Under the pieces are notes generated by a model that saw only the letters and a list, made by a program, of their open reading frames with translations, had not been told where the DNA came from and searched no databases. A DNA stretch of 64,000 nucleotides from Bacteroides coprosuis DSM 18011. Its GTDB lineage: Bacteria > Bacteroidota > Bacteroidia > Bacteroidales > Bacteroidaceae. Numbering within the stretch: position 1 is the first letter of the stretch; the number at the start of each line of letters is the position of its first letter. The stretch spans positions 2,472,780 to 2,536,779 of the forward strand of contig CM001167.1 in assembly GCA_000212915.1 (NCBI GenBank), given 5' to 3'. Made by a program: the position numbers and the translations under genes. Below, in pieces: positions 44,372 through 54,834 of the stretch.

Positions 44372-44944
44372 TCAAACAACGCCTGCAAAGCCCATAAAAG
44401 CCATAGCCAATAGACCAGCAGTAATTAATGCAATAGGTGTTCCTTTCATTCCTGCAGGAATCTTAACCAATCTCATCTGTTCACGTAATCCAGCAAATAT
44501 AACTAGTGCTAGACCAAAACCGATTGCTGTAGAGAAAGCATAAACTACTCCAGTAAGCAAATCAAAATCTTTTTGAATAACAAGTATGGCAACACCTAGA
44601 ATACAACAGTTTGTTGTAATTAAAGGTAAAAACACACCTAATGCTTGGTAAAGTGCAGGAGAAACTTTCTTCAAGATGATTTCTACCATCTGAACCAAAC
44701 CTGCAATAACCAGAATAAATGTAATCGTTTGAAGATAAACTAAGCTTAATGGTTCCAACATCCATTTCTGAATAAGGAATGTTACTACAGTTGCTATTGT
44801 TAGCACAAAAGTAACTGCTGCTCCCATACCTAAAGCTGTTTCTACCTTCTTCGATACCCCTAAGAAAGGGCATATACCTAAGAATTGTGACAACACTACG
44901 TTGTTCACAAATATGGCCGAGATAAATATTAATATATATTCCAT
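44372..44944 (-). CDS. rnfA: Electron transport complex subunit RnfA
   Basis: The 190-residue integral membrane protein has six helices. The start MEYILIFISAIFVNNVVLSQFLGICPFLGVSKK holds a Cys in a conserved GICPFLG segment that helps bind the membrane-embedded iron-sulfur centre shared with RnfE. A second conserved segment is LITTNCCILGVAIL near residue 107. RnfA and RnfE form the pseudo-symmetric core of the Rnf pump, which couples ferredoxin:NAD+ electron transfer to Na+ or H+ export. It is the last gene of the operon, 26 bases after rnfE. Confidence 0.96.
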   Translation of the reverse strand: MEYILIFISAIFVNNVVLSQFLGICPFLGVSKKVETALGMGAAVTFVLTIATVVTFLIQKWMLEPLSLVYLQTITFILVIAGLVQMVEIILKKVSPALYQALGVFLPLITTNCCILGVAILVIQKDFDLLTGVVYAFSTAIGFGLALVIFAGLREQMRLVKIPAGMKGTPIALITAGLLAMAFMGFAGVV

Positions 44945-44970
44945 AATTTATTTTGCTTTAGTATTGAAGA

Positions 44971-45555
44971 TTAAGCTTTCTTCATTCTATTAATAACTGC
45001 GATAAGATAGCCTAGAGCGATAAATGCACCTGGAGGCAATACAAACAACAACATACCGTATTCTTCTCCATAAATAGGCATATCAAATATTTTTCCAGTA
45101 CCCATTAATTCTCGAACAGCTCCTAAAAGAGTAAGAGCAATCGTAAAACCTAATCCCATACCCATACCATCAAACATAGATGCGATGGGATTATTTTTAG
45201 CAGCAAAAGCTTCTGCTCTACCTAATACAATACAGTTTACAACAATCAATGGAATAAATAGCCCTAACGAGGAATACAAGCTTGGTAAATAAGCTTGCAT
45301 AACCATCTGCAATACGGTTACAAATGATGCAATAACTACGATATAAGCAGGAATACGCACCATATCAGGGATAAGATTTTTAATTGATGAGATTGCCATA
45401 TTTGAACATATTAGAACAAACATAGTAGCCAACCCCATACCCATACCATTGATAGCTGAAGAAGTTGTACCCAAAGTAGGGCACATACCAAGTAGGAGTA
45501 CGAAGGTAGGATTCTCATTGATTATCCCATTCATTAAAATTTTAAAATTCTTCAT
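44971..45555 (-). CDS. rnfE: Electron transport complex subunit RnfE
   Basis: The 194-residue protein is the inverted-topology relative of RnfA. It has six helices, the conserved NPTFVLLLGMCPTLG near residue 15 with the iron-sulfur Cys, and FIPLIVVNCIVLGRAEAFA near residue 97. It ends with a short basic tail (INRMKKA). It starts seven bases after rnfG. A residue set for quinone or flavin is not expected here. Confidence 0.96.
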   Translation of the reverse strand: MKNFKILMNGIINENPTFVLLLGMCPTLGTTSSAINGMGMGLATMFVLICSNMAISSIKNLIPDMVRIPAYIVVIASFVTVLQMVMQAYLPSLYSSLGLFIPLIVVNCIVLGRAEAFAAKNNPIASMFDGMGMGLGFTIALTLLGAVRELMGTGKIFDMPIYGEEYGMLLFVLPPGAFIALGYLIAVINRMKKA

Positions 45556-45561
45556 ATCTTA

Positions 45562-46227
45562 TTACTCCTTATTATTTGAAGATGCTTCAGCTTCTGTAGC
45601 TTCTACATCTTGTGATTCAACTTGTTGAGTAGCACCCGAGATAGCTTCGGCTTCTTTAGTATTTCCTTTGTATGCAGCATATGCTGTTTTTACAGCTTGA
45701 AGGAATGCACGAGATGTAATTGTTGAAGCAGTGATAGCATCAACCTCTCCACCATCCTTAGATACTTTTAATTCTGCTGTACCTGGATTTTTACCTACTA
45801 CATCTCCTTTTTCTCCTTTTTGGAACCAAGTAGCAACTTTAGATCCTAAACCTGGAGTTTCGGAGTGAGACAATATTGAATATCCGTAAATATTACCCTC
45901 TGCATCAAAACCTACTAAGACTTGTAAGTCACCACCATAACCTGGTGCTTTAGCTTCTACGGCACTACCGACATACTTCCCGTCTTTCATAGCCGCATAA
46001 ATACGTATTGATTGTCCACCAACTTCAACTTCATCTACTTCAGCAGCAGGATTATTATCAAATTCTGGAACAACTAGACCAATAGCTGTCTGCAAGATAT
46101 TAGCTTGAGCATCAGCAATAGGTTTTTGTGTTAAAGCATTGACATAGGCCAATAAGGCCACTGAAACAGCTGTTACCAAAGTTAGTACCAACAACATATT
46201 CTTTAATGACGATTCTAGCTTTTTCAT
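45562..46227 (-). CDS. rnfG: Electron transport complex subunit RnfG
   Basis: The 221-residue protein has one N-terminal membrane helix (MLLVLTLVTAVSVALLAYVNAL) and a periplasmic FMN-binding domain. The flavinylation motif is DAITASTITSRAF near residue 165, where the second Thr (in AST) is the expected acceptor of covalent FMN; the usual form is SGAT, so this TAST/S variant is worth noting. GYGGDLQVLVGF and HSETPGLGSKV are the other conserved parts. The acidic tail after residue 195 is rich in Glu, Ala and Gln and looks unstructured. The start overlaps the rnfD end by four bases. Confidence 0.95.
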   Translation of the reverse strand: MKKLESSLKNMLLVLTLVTAVSVALLAYVNALTQKPIADAQANILQTAIGLVVPEFDNNPAAEVDEVEVGGQSIRIYAAMKDGKYVGSAVEAKAPGYGGDLQVLVGFDAEGNIYGYSILSHSETPGLGSKVATWFQKGEKGDVVGKNPGTAELKVSKDGGEVDAITASTITSRAFLQAVKTAYAAYKGNTKEAEAISGATQQVESQDVEATEAEASSNNKE

Positions 46228-47219
46228 TTCTTCTTAGCTACCTCCCCAAAGCGTTTTGGTTTACAATAAAGATTAATAAGTGGTGTAAAGGCATTCATTA
46301 TTAGGATAGCAAAAGACATACCTTCTGGATATGAGCCAAACAAACGAATGATCACAGTAAGTGCTCCAATCGCTACACCATAAATCAACATCCCCTTATG
46401 AGTCATTGGTGATGTCACGTAATCTGTAGCCATAAAGATAGCCCCCAACATCAAACCACCCGTCATAAGGTGGGTAAATGGAGAGGCATATATATCTGCA
46501 TTATAAAGATGCATAGCTCCAGCAAAAACAAATACGGTTACTAAAATAGAAATAGGAATATGCCATGATATAATACGTTTCCAAAGCATATAAGCCAATC
46601 CTAGAAGTAATGCTATAACACTCACTTCTCCTAGCGACCCACCATTATTACCGATAAGCATACTCAAAGCATCAGGCAATTGATCCATGGAAGCTCCTGG
46701 AGAATTAGTAATTACACCTTTCATGATAGCCAGAGGAGTGGCTGCAGTAGTAGCATCAGCATAAGCCATCATCTGCCCTACAGCTGGCCAAGTAGTCATC
46801 TGCACAGGGAATGAAAGCAAAAGGAAAACACGTCCTGCTAAAGCTGGATTGAAAGGATTATTTCCCAATCCACCAAATGACATTTTACCAACACCAATAG
46901 CAAATAAAGCACCCAAAACAATAATCCAGATAGGAAGGTTTGAAGGAACATTAAATGCTAATAAAACACCTGTGATAACAGCTGAACCATCAAGGATGGT
47001 TACATCATCATTACGAAGGATGAATTTATTAATAGCCCATTCAAAAAATAGGCAGGCTGCTACCGATGTAGCAGTTACTATTAAAGCGCCAAGTCCGAAG
47101 TAAAATAACGAAACAAGAAATGCTGGCAACATAGCAATAAGCACGCCATACATATTTCGTTGTACGCTATCTCCACTATGGATATGAGGCGAAAGTGATA
47201 CAATTAATTTATTTTTCAT
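46224..47219 (-). CDS. rnfD: Electron transport complex subunit RnfD
   Basis: The 331-residue membrane protein has about nine or ten helices. It begins SLSPHIHSGDSVQRNMYGVLIAM, typical of RnfD/NqrB. The conserved GLGNNPFNPALAGRVFLL segment near residue 120 is present. The covalent FMN site is the Thr in ATTAATPLAIMKG near residue 168 (SGATPL in most members). FMATDYVTSPMTHKG near residue 268 is also family-typical. It lies six bases after rnfC and overlaps rnfG. Confidence 0.96.
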   Translation of the reverse strand: MKNKLIVSLSPHIHSGDSVQRNMYGVLIAMLPAFLVSLFYFGLGALIVTATSVAACLFFEWAINKFILRNDDVTILDGSAVITGVLLAFNVPSNLPIWIIVLGALFAIGVGKMSFGGLGNNPFNPALAGRVFLLLSFPVQMTTWPAVGQMMAYADATTAATPLAIMKGVITNSPGASMDQLPDALSMLIGNNGGSLGEVSVIALLLGLAYMLWKRIISWHIPISILVTVFVFAGAMHLYNADIYASPFTHLMTGGLMLGAIFMATDYVTSPMTHKGMLIYGVAIGALTVIIRLFGSYPEGMSFAILIMNAFTPLINLYCKPKRFGEVAKKK

Positions 47220-47225
47220 TTTACT

Positions 47226-48563
47226 CTATTTTTTTGCTTGACGTGCACGAATCATTCCTCCTACAGTAGCCTTCCCTAGTCGACAAAAATCGAGTAAAGG
47301 ACGATTTGTAGGACATGTGAATTGACAAGAGCCACACTCTATACAATCCATAATGCGTTCTGATTCCATTTCTTCAAATTCTCTATGTTCTGCTAAGGCA
47401 GATAGTAAGTAAGGCTCAAGCCCCATAGGACAAATGCTTACACACTTTGCACAACGAATACAAGTTTGAATTTCACCACGCTTAGCTTCTTCTTCATTCA
47501 TAATAAGAATGCCCGAACTACCTTTAGCTGTAGGAACTTCTGTATTCATAAGTGCCTTACCCATCATTGGCCCACCACCAATTACTTTGCCAGCACCTTC
47601 TGGTAAACCACCACAAGCATCAATTAATTGTTGCATAGGGGTTCCGATACGAGCTAAAAAGTTCGATGGTTTATTTAATGATTTTCCTGTAACAGTTATT
47701 ACACGTTCAAATAGAGGTTTATTTTTTTGAACTGCTTCATAAATAGCATATGCTGTACCTACATTTTGAACTACAGCTCCTGTAGAAATAGGAAGAGCAC
47801 CACTAGATACTTGGCGACTGATGACAGCATCGATAAGTTGTTTTTCTCCTCCTTGAGGATACTTCACTTGTAAAGGTACAACTTCAATACCTGCGTAAGT
47901 AGATGCCACTTTTGTCATCAATGCTATAGCATCTGGTTTATTGTTTTCAATGCCAATAAAAGCCTTATTCACCTTAACAGCTTTCATGATAATAGTTACA
48001 CCCACTATTATCTCTTCTGCTTTTTCAAGCATCAACTGATGATCGGCTGTTAGATAAGGTTCGCACTCTACGGCATTTATGATTACACACTCTGCTTTAA
48101 AAGAAGGTGGAGGTGTTAATTTTACTTGTGTAGGGAAACAAGCACCACCTAAACCTACAACACCACAGTCTGCAATTCTTTTTACAATATCTTCAGAAGA
48201 TAATTCACAGTCTTTTATTAATGCATCGCTACGATCAATAGACTCTTCCCATTCATCTCCATCAACATCAATAATTACAGCTGGTTTGGGATAACCACTG
48301 GCATCTATAATATTATCTATTTTGGCCACTTTACCACTTACTGAGGAGTGGATAGCAGCTGAGACAAAGCCACCTGGTTCGGCAATTTTTGTACCCACCT
48401 TCACACTATCACCACGTTTTACAACAGCCTTGGCTGGAGCACCTATGTGCTGACTAAGCAATATAGCCACTTGCTTAGGTAACTCAGCTTTAATTATAGG
48501 CTGATGTGCTGATAGCTTATTTTCTTGTGGATGAATTCCACCGATTGAAAATGTCTTCAACAT
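47226..48563 (-). CDS. rnfC: Electron transport complex subunit RnfC
   Basis: The 445-residue protein is the NADH-contacting subunit. An N-terminal biotinyl-lipoyl-like domain comes first (about residues 1-95), followed by the flavin/NADH fold with GLGGACFPTQVKL near residue 134 and NAVECEPYLTADHQL near 163, then a SLBB-like part and two [4Fe-4S] motifs CIRCAKCVSICPMGLEPY (near 368) and CIECGSCQFTCPTNRP (near 407). It accepts or donates electrons to NAD(H) on the cytoplasmic side. The gene follows rnfB by 26 bases. It is of the short form, without the Lys-rich C-terminal extension of Proteobacteria. Confidence 0.97.
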   Translation of the reverse strand: MLKTFSIGGIHPQENKLSAHQPIIKAELPKQVAILLSQHIGAPAKAVVKRGDSVKVGTKIAEPGGFVSAAIHSSVSGKVAKIDNIIDASGYPKPAVIIDVDGDEWEESIDRSDALIKDCELSSEDIVKRIADCGVVGLGGACFPTQVKLTPPPSFKAECVIINAVECEPYLTADHQLMLEKAEEIIVGVTIIMKAVKVNKAFIGIENNKPDAIALMTKVASTYAGIEVVPLQVKYPQGGEKQLIDAVISRQVSSGALPISTGAVVQNVGTAYAIYEAVQKNKPLFERVITVTGKSLNKPSNFLARIGTPMQQLIDACGGLPEGAGKVIGGGPMMGKALMNTEVPTAKGSSGILIMNEEEAKRGEIQTCIRCAKCVSICPMGLEPYLLSALAEHREFEEMESERIMDCIECGSCQFTCPTNRPLLDFCRLGKATVGGMIRARQAKK

Positions 48564-48589
48564 ATATCTTGTGTTTTTTATTTTCTCAA

Positions 48590-49555
48590 TTAATTCTCGT
48601 TAGACTTAGAAGTTGGTTGATCTACTTCTGGCTTCACGTTCTTTATCACTGGTTTTGCAGTCTCAGTTACTTTAGAAGTTTTATCTACCACCTTCTTTGC
48701 TGTTTCGGCCTCTCCTTCTTTCACTTTTGGTTTGCGAGGAGGGAAATTTACTTCAATGATAGATCCTTGTGGACATACCTCAACACACTTACGGCAAGAT
48801 TTGCACTTGTGTGGATCAATATATGCCAACCTATCTTTTACTGTAATTGCCTCGAATGGACATGTCTTAGCACATATACCACAACCAATACAGCTCACAT
48901 CACAAGCTTTACGAGCTACAGGACCTTTGTCTTTATTTACACAAGACACATATACTCTACGAGAGCGTTTTCCTACAGGACGAAGCTCAATAATGTTTTT
49001 TGGACAAGCTTCAACACAAGAGTTACAAGCTGTACATTTAGCTTCATCAACTTCAGGAATACCTGTTTCGGGGTTTATGTGAATAGCGTCAAACTGACAA
49101 ACAGTAACACAGTCACCACAACCTAAACAACCATAGCTACAAGCTGTTTCACCACCATAAAGTGATGCTGCAATAGCACAACTTTGAGCTCCATCATATT
49201 GATTGATACGTGGACGATTAGCACAAGTACCATTACAACGCACTACAGCCACTTTAGGATCTGCAGCACCTGCATCCATTCCTAAGATAGATGCAATTTT
49301 ACTCATTACTTCAGCACCACCGACAGGACAGTTCATTCCGTCAAGTGAATCGGCTTTAACACAAGCATCAGCAAAACCTGAACAGCCTGGATAGCCACAT
49401 CCACCACAGTTTGCCTGAGGGAGTACTTCGGACACCTGAGCATTTCTTGGATCTTCATACACTGCAAATTTCTTTGAAGCTACATATAGAATAGCGGCTA
49501 AGACTACGGCTATAGCTCCAATAGAAATAACTGCAATTAGGATCAAATTAGTCAT
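48590..49555 (-). CDS. rnfB: Electron transport complex subunit RnfB
   Basis: The 321-residue protein has an N-terminal membrane helix (ILIAVISIGAIAVVLAAILYVA), the Fe-S motif ANCGGCGYPGCSGFADACV near residue 48 and several ferredoxin-type Cys clusters (CLGCGDCVTVCQFDAI; CTACNSCVEACPKNII; CIGCGICAKTCPFEAI; CKSCRKCVEVCPQGSI). It receives electrons from reduced ferredoxin. A Lys/Glu/Val-rich tail of about 50 residues follows the last cluster and looks unstructured. It is the first Rnf subunit in the operon, six bases after the RseC-like gene. Confidence 0.97.
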   Translation of the reverse strand: MTNLILIAVISIGAIAVVLAAILYVASKKFAVYEDPRNAQVSEVLPQANCGGCGYPGCSGFADACVKADSLDGMNCPVGGAEVMSKIASILGMDAGAADPKVAVVRCNGTCANRPRINQYDGAQSCAIAASLYGGETACSYGCLGCGDCVTVCQFDAIHINPETGIPEVDEAKCTACNSCVEACPKNIIELRPVGKRSRRVYVSCVNKDKGPVARKACDVSCIGCGICAKTCPFEAITVKDRLAYIDPHKCKSCRKCVEVCPQGSIIEVNFPPRKPKVKEGEAETAKKVVDKTSKVTETAKPVIKNVKPEVDQPTSKSNEN

Positions 49556-49561
49556 AAATAG

Positions 49562-49978
49562 TTATTTTATCGGTTTTATTTTAAATGTGAATTCTTGTTT
49601 GATATAATTCCTCAACAACCAAAGAACGATGTAATAGGGTATCAATGAAACCAATGATAAAAGAGCTGAATACAACTCATTATTCATATAATTCATAAAG
49701 AAGAATAGAAAAAATATAACCCATAAGAAAGGAATAACAAAAGCTAATAGCACAGCCTTTAACCCCATACTCGTTTCACCCTCGAGTATAACAGATTGCC
49801 CAACCTCATAAAGATGATGTTGATCTATTACTTCTATTACTTTCTCTTTACTCTCTGAGGATGAGCAATGGCCTTTAGCACTGCAAGATGAGCATGCTGT
49901 AGTCTGTACTATTTTCACACTTACATGCGAGCCATTTATGTTTTCCACAATACCTTGATGTTGAATAGTATTTGTCAT
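49562..49978 (-). CDS. RseC/SoxR-reducing-system family protein
   Basis: The start is the ATG at 49978 (MTNTIQHQGIVENINGSHVSV); an upstream start at 50020 would lie before the likely -7 box and is rejected. The 138-residue protein has a Cys-rich soluble part (CSSCSAKGHCSSSESK near residue 29) and two membrane helices (AVLLAFVIPFLWVIFFLFFF and LYSALLSLVSLIPYYIVLWL). This is the RseC form that stands in front of rnfB in many Bacteroidota. Its role with Rnf is thought to be in assembly or redox control of the complex, but is not settled. It ends six bases before rnfB. Confidence 0.85.
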   Translation of the reverse strand: MTNTIQHQGIVENINGSHVSVKIVQTTACSSCSAKGHCSSSESKEKVIEVIDQHHLYEVGQSVILEGETSMGLKAVLLAFVIPFLWVIFFLFFFMNYMNNELYSALLSLVSLIPYYIVLWLLRNYIKQEFTFKIKPIK

Positions 49979-50007
49979 AATTGCAAACCATACTTTACAA
50001 ATTGGAG

Positions 50008-50015
50008 CAAATTTA
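50008..50015 (-). promoter_or_regulatory. Possible -7 box of the rseC-rnf operon
   Basis: On the minus strand the sequence TAAATTTG fits TAnnTTTG and lies 29 bases before the ATG at 49978. No good TTTG is seen at the -33 distance, so the call is weak. Confidence 0.4.
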
Positions 50016-50245
50016 AGCATTATTTGCGAACTATGAAGATTTATTTCAGTTTTTATATTTGATAATAAGCATAGAATATAAGCAAGAATAAAACTCCTAT
50101 AAAAAGAGAGTATAAAAACAATTGATAATCTACACTTTAGATCCTAATATCCTATAAATTCTTTCTTTTGTGATGTTCTATAACATATATTTTACACCAC
50201 TTTATTTATTCATAATAAAGGGCTTTTAAGACTAAGTTAAGTTAT

Positions 50246-50304
50246 CATCATAACACCGACATGATCATGCTCTGACACCGACATGTTCATACGATGTCGG
50301 TGTC
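50246..50304. repeat. Double-hairpin palindromic repeat (copy 2)
   Basis: A short imperfect hairpin around AACACCGAC (50252-50260) comes first; its arms are TCATCAT and ATGATCA. Then comes a perfect one: GACACCGACAT (50274-50284), 9-base loop, ATGTCGGTGTC (50294-50304). The two ACACCGACAT copies start 22 bases apart, exactly as in the element at 38991-39058. The 405-base gap 50021-50425 otherwise holds the rnf promoter and a terminator. Confidence 0.8.
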
Positions 50305-50359
50305 AAAGTAAATATACCATTTTCTATTCCCATCAAAATCAGCCTTATATATACTCACA

Positions 50360-50397
50360 AAAAAGGCTAACTAAATTTATTATTAGTTAGCCTTTTT
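50360..50397. terminator. Bidirectional terminator
   Basis: AAAAAGGCTAACTAA and its exact reverse complement TTAGTTAGCCTTTTT are separated by an 8-base loop. It lies 29 bases after the stop codon of the leftward outer-membrane gene at 50426. Confidence 0.9.
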
Positions 50398-50425
50398 CTA
50401 TTTTTCTATTCAAGTAAAAGTTATC

Positions 50426-51874
50426 TTACCATTTATAATTTATACCGAAACTCAATAACTCTTTAAGCTGGAAATAGCTCTTATCGGGAACACGTTTTAC
50501 ACCATCATCAAAACGAGTGTGTACAAATATCTGAGTTGATAAATATCTATTTAATATAAAATTGAATGTATTTTCCCAGTCAGCTTCTACTTTTTCATAA
50601 TTGGTAAAATACCATAGACGGGAGTTCCACTCCATAAAAGGAAGTATTTTCCATTGTACCCTAGATTCAACCTTAGAACCGACATCATGCATAAACTCTC
50701 TGCCCTCTTTCAACCCCCAGTCCACTTCATTTACTCGCTTATTTCTCACATAACGTATATTATAGGTGGCTGGAGAGATCATAACAGATAAGTTTATCTT
50801 CTTTTTCTTCAACTTGTAATCCATACCCAGACCAATAATCAAGTTGGCTGGAGCCAAAAATGAAGAAACCATCTCATCCGAATTCTTTTTATAATTAGGA
50901 GCAAACTGAGTATTAAACTCTCCCGAGAGAGTGTAGTACCAATTACTTGCAGCACGAATACCGAGTTTACTTGATAAGCGGAGTAAGTCATTGTTTATTC
51001 TATATCTTCTAATGGTATCTGAAGAAAGGGTATTAAAGCCAAACTTAGCTTCTATTATATTTTCAAACTGAAGCTTCTCCTTATCATTATAATTAGCGAA
51101 AAGCTGAATATTAGCAAATAAGGAATTGGTGCTTTCCCCTCCCTTATGCCAATTGGTAGAAATGTAGTTTTGAGAAATCTGAAGAGATCCCGCCCCACCA
51201 GTCAACCACCAATTTGGTTTTTTGATAAAACTCTCCACCATATTTAAATTTTCATCTAAATCTTTATCTGCCTGAAAGAATGTGCTAACAGGTTTTTTAA
51301 TGACATCCTTATCATCGGGAACAGCTGCATAATAAATTTTACGACCACGAATCTTGTCCTCAGTTGTAACAACTTGAGCCATATCATTCATATATAGCTT
51401 AATCAAAGCCCCATCAATGATTTTGTTGGTTCGACTTATCTTGGTCCATTGCTCTTTATTAAAATCAAGAAGAGTTTGTGCAGGTTCTTTCTTTTGAATT
51501 ATTTCAGGATCACCTAGCTTAGGCAGACTATATTGATTTATTGGAGAATTATAATACACCAAAGGTGTCAATATTCTATAATAATAAGGATCTGGAGCTA
51601 TATAACGCATAGGTACAGACTCATCATTTAAATATTCCAATTCACCAATGTATTGATTATATAAATATGTGATTGTATCCATACGAGGAGGAATACTATC
51701 CATATTCAAACGCAAAAACATATAGTTACTTAATTCCCTAGACAGAGTATCTGCCTTTTGTAAGATTATAGATAAATCTTCCACATTAGACTCAGGGGTA
51801 GCCTTTACTCTAGTTGTGCCACAGAAAACAAGTAACACACTGAGTAACCCTAATTTTACCAAATTACTTTCCAT
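50426..51874 (-). CDS. Outer-membrane protein, DUF3078-like
   Basis: The start is the ATG at 51874 (MESNLVKLGLLSVLLVFC); the 51922 start is rejected because a likely promoter -7 box lies at 51899-51906. The 482-residue protein has a signal peptide and a beta-rich barrel body with a region WLTGGAGSLQISQNYISTNWHKGGESTNS near residue 225. Aromatic-rich strands end in SFGINYKW. This pattern is that of DUF3078 proteins, abundant in Bacteroidota. It is a single gene with its own terminator. Function is unknown. Confidence 0.85.
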   Translation of the reverse strand: MESNLVKLGLLSVLLVFCGTTRVKATPESNVEDLSIILQKADTLSRELSNYMFLRLNMDSIPPRMDTITYLYNQYIGELEYLNDESVPMRYIAPDPYYYRILTPLVYYNSPINQYSLPKLGDPEIIQKKEPAQTLLDFNKEQWTKISRTNKIIDGALIKLYMNDMAQVVTTEDKIRGRKIYYAAVPDDKDVIKKPVSTFFQADKDLDENLNMVESFIKKPNWWLTGGAGSLQISQNYISTNWHKGGESTNSLFANIQLFANYNDKEKLQFENIIEAKFGFNTLSSDTIRRYRINNDLLRLSSKLGIRAASNWYYTLSGEFNTQFAPNYKKNSDEMVSSFLAPANLIIGLGMDYKLKKKKINLSVMISPATYNIRYVRNKRVNEVDWGLKEGREFMHDVGSKVESRVQWKILPFMEWNSRLWYFTNYEKVEADWENTFNFILNRYLSTQIFVHTRFDDGVKRVPDKSYFQLKELLSFGINYKW

Positions 51875-51898
51875 AAGAGCATCAATAATATAATATGA

Positions 51899-51932
51899 CA
51901 AATTTACAGCAATATCAATCAATAATCACAAA
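51899..51932 (-). promoter_or_regulatory. Possible promoter of the DUF3078-like gene
   Basis: On the minus strand TAAATTTG (51899-51906) follows a TTTG (51929-51932) by 22 bases, two more than usual. It supports the start at 51874. Confidence 0.45.
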
Positions 51933-52030
51933 TTTGGGTAAAAAAAACACAAATAAGTTTAGTTAGCAATCAAACTATGAAAACTAACAGAAATAACAAG
52001 AAAATGTTTTGATTTTTTATTGCAAACTCA

Positions 52031-52792
52031 TTATAGCAGACGTTTAGTCACAGCGTGAGAAACGGCCTCAGTAATATTTTCTACTTCGAGCTTTCTAAAT
52101 AATGATTTTCTATAAAATTTAATTGTATCAAAGGATTTATTCATATACTCAGCCATTTCACTAATGGAGTAACCTTGTGCTGATAGCATAATCACCTCTT
52201 TCTCCTCTTTCTTCAATATGATTTTAGGTTTTTTACGCCAATACTTATTTGACATATCATAAACCCAATGATCTTGTTTGTTTTTATGCATAATCTCAAT
52301 TACGCCAGCAGAAGCATGAGGAGACATTGAGGTAAGGCATATTGCTAACTTTACTCTGCCAGTGGCATCTACTTTCAAAGGAGTAAATTGATGATTTATT
52401 AAACTCTCTGATTGAGTTACAGCATGTTTGATATGAAAATCATAAGACAATATATAATCACATTTTTCTACATCGGGAATATTTTCTAAAAACTGGTAAG
52501 CTGCACTTCTTGCTGTTTGCAAAATCTCTAAATCGGATACTGGAACAGCTTCATAATAAAAATTTTGCCCCATACGTATTATATCATCAGAAGATCTTCC
52601 ACAAAAAGATTTTGTGTTGTCTGAAACGTATAAAAACTTATTATTCGTATAATCAATAATGCAAAAGCTTCTATAAGTCATACGAGATAACCCTTCCAAT
52701 ACATTCAAACAAGAAGACCAATGGGTATCCTGTAATACTTCAGCTAAGGAGTTAAATTTATTATTAGTAAAAGAATAAGGTTCATTTTTCAT
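52031..52792 (-). CDS. LuxR-type transcriptional regulator with PAS-like domain
   Basis: This 253-residue protein has an N-terminal PAS-like part (about residues 15-130: YRSFCIIDYTNNKFLYVSDN, FCGRSSDDIIRMG) and a C-terminal LuxR/GerE helix-turn-helix (about 190-250: LKKEEKEVIMLSAQGYSISEMAEYMNKSFDTIKFYRKSLFRKL). It should sense a small ligand or redox state in the cytosol and bind DNA as a dimer. No membrane segment or receiver domain is present. It is transcribed alone, leftward, with pyrG divergent from it, so it might control either neighbour, but no operator was found. Confidence 0.9.
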   Translation of the reverse strand: MKNEPYSFTNNKFNSLAEVLQDTHWSSCLNVLEGLSRMTYRSFCIIDYTNNKFLYVSDNTKSFCGRSSDDIIRMGQNFYYEAVPVSDLEILQTARSAAYQFLENIPDVEKCDYILSYDFHIKHAVTQSESLINHQFTPLKVDATGRVKLAICLTSMSPHASAGVIEIMHKNKQDHWVYDMSNKYWRKKPKIILKKEEKEVIMLSAQGYSISEMAEYMNKSFDTIKFYRKSLFRKLEVENITEAVSHAVTKRLL

Positions 52793-54796
<2,004 letters not shown>

Positions 54797-54834
54797 TAGA
54801 TAAAGATTTTCACAAATAATCAACGCAAATATTC

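Noticed and set aside
48506-49126. A 206-residue open frame on the plus strand
   Set aside because: It is antisense to rnfB and rnfC, and its Cys/Phe/Tyr-rich translation mirrors the Cys codons of the ferredoxin clusters. No start signals or family motif.
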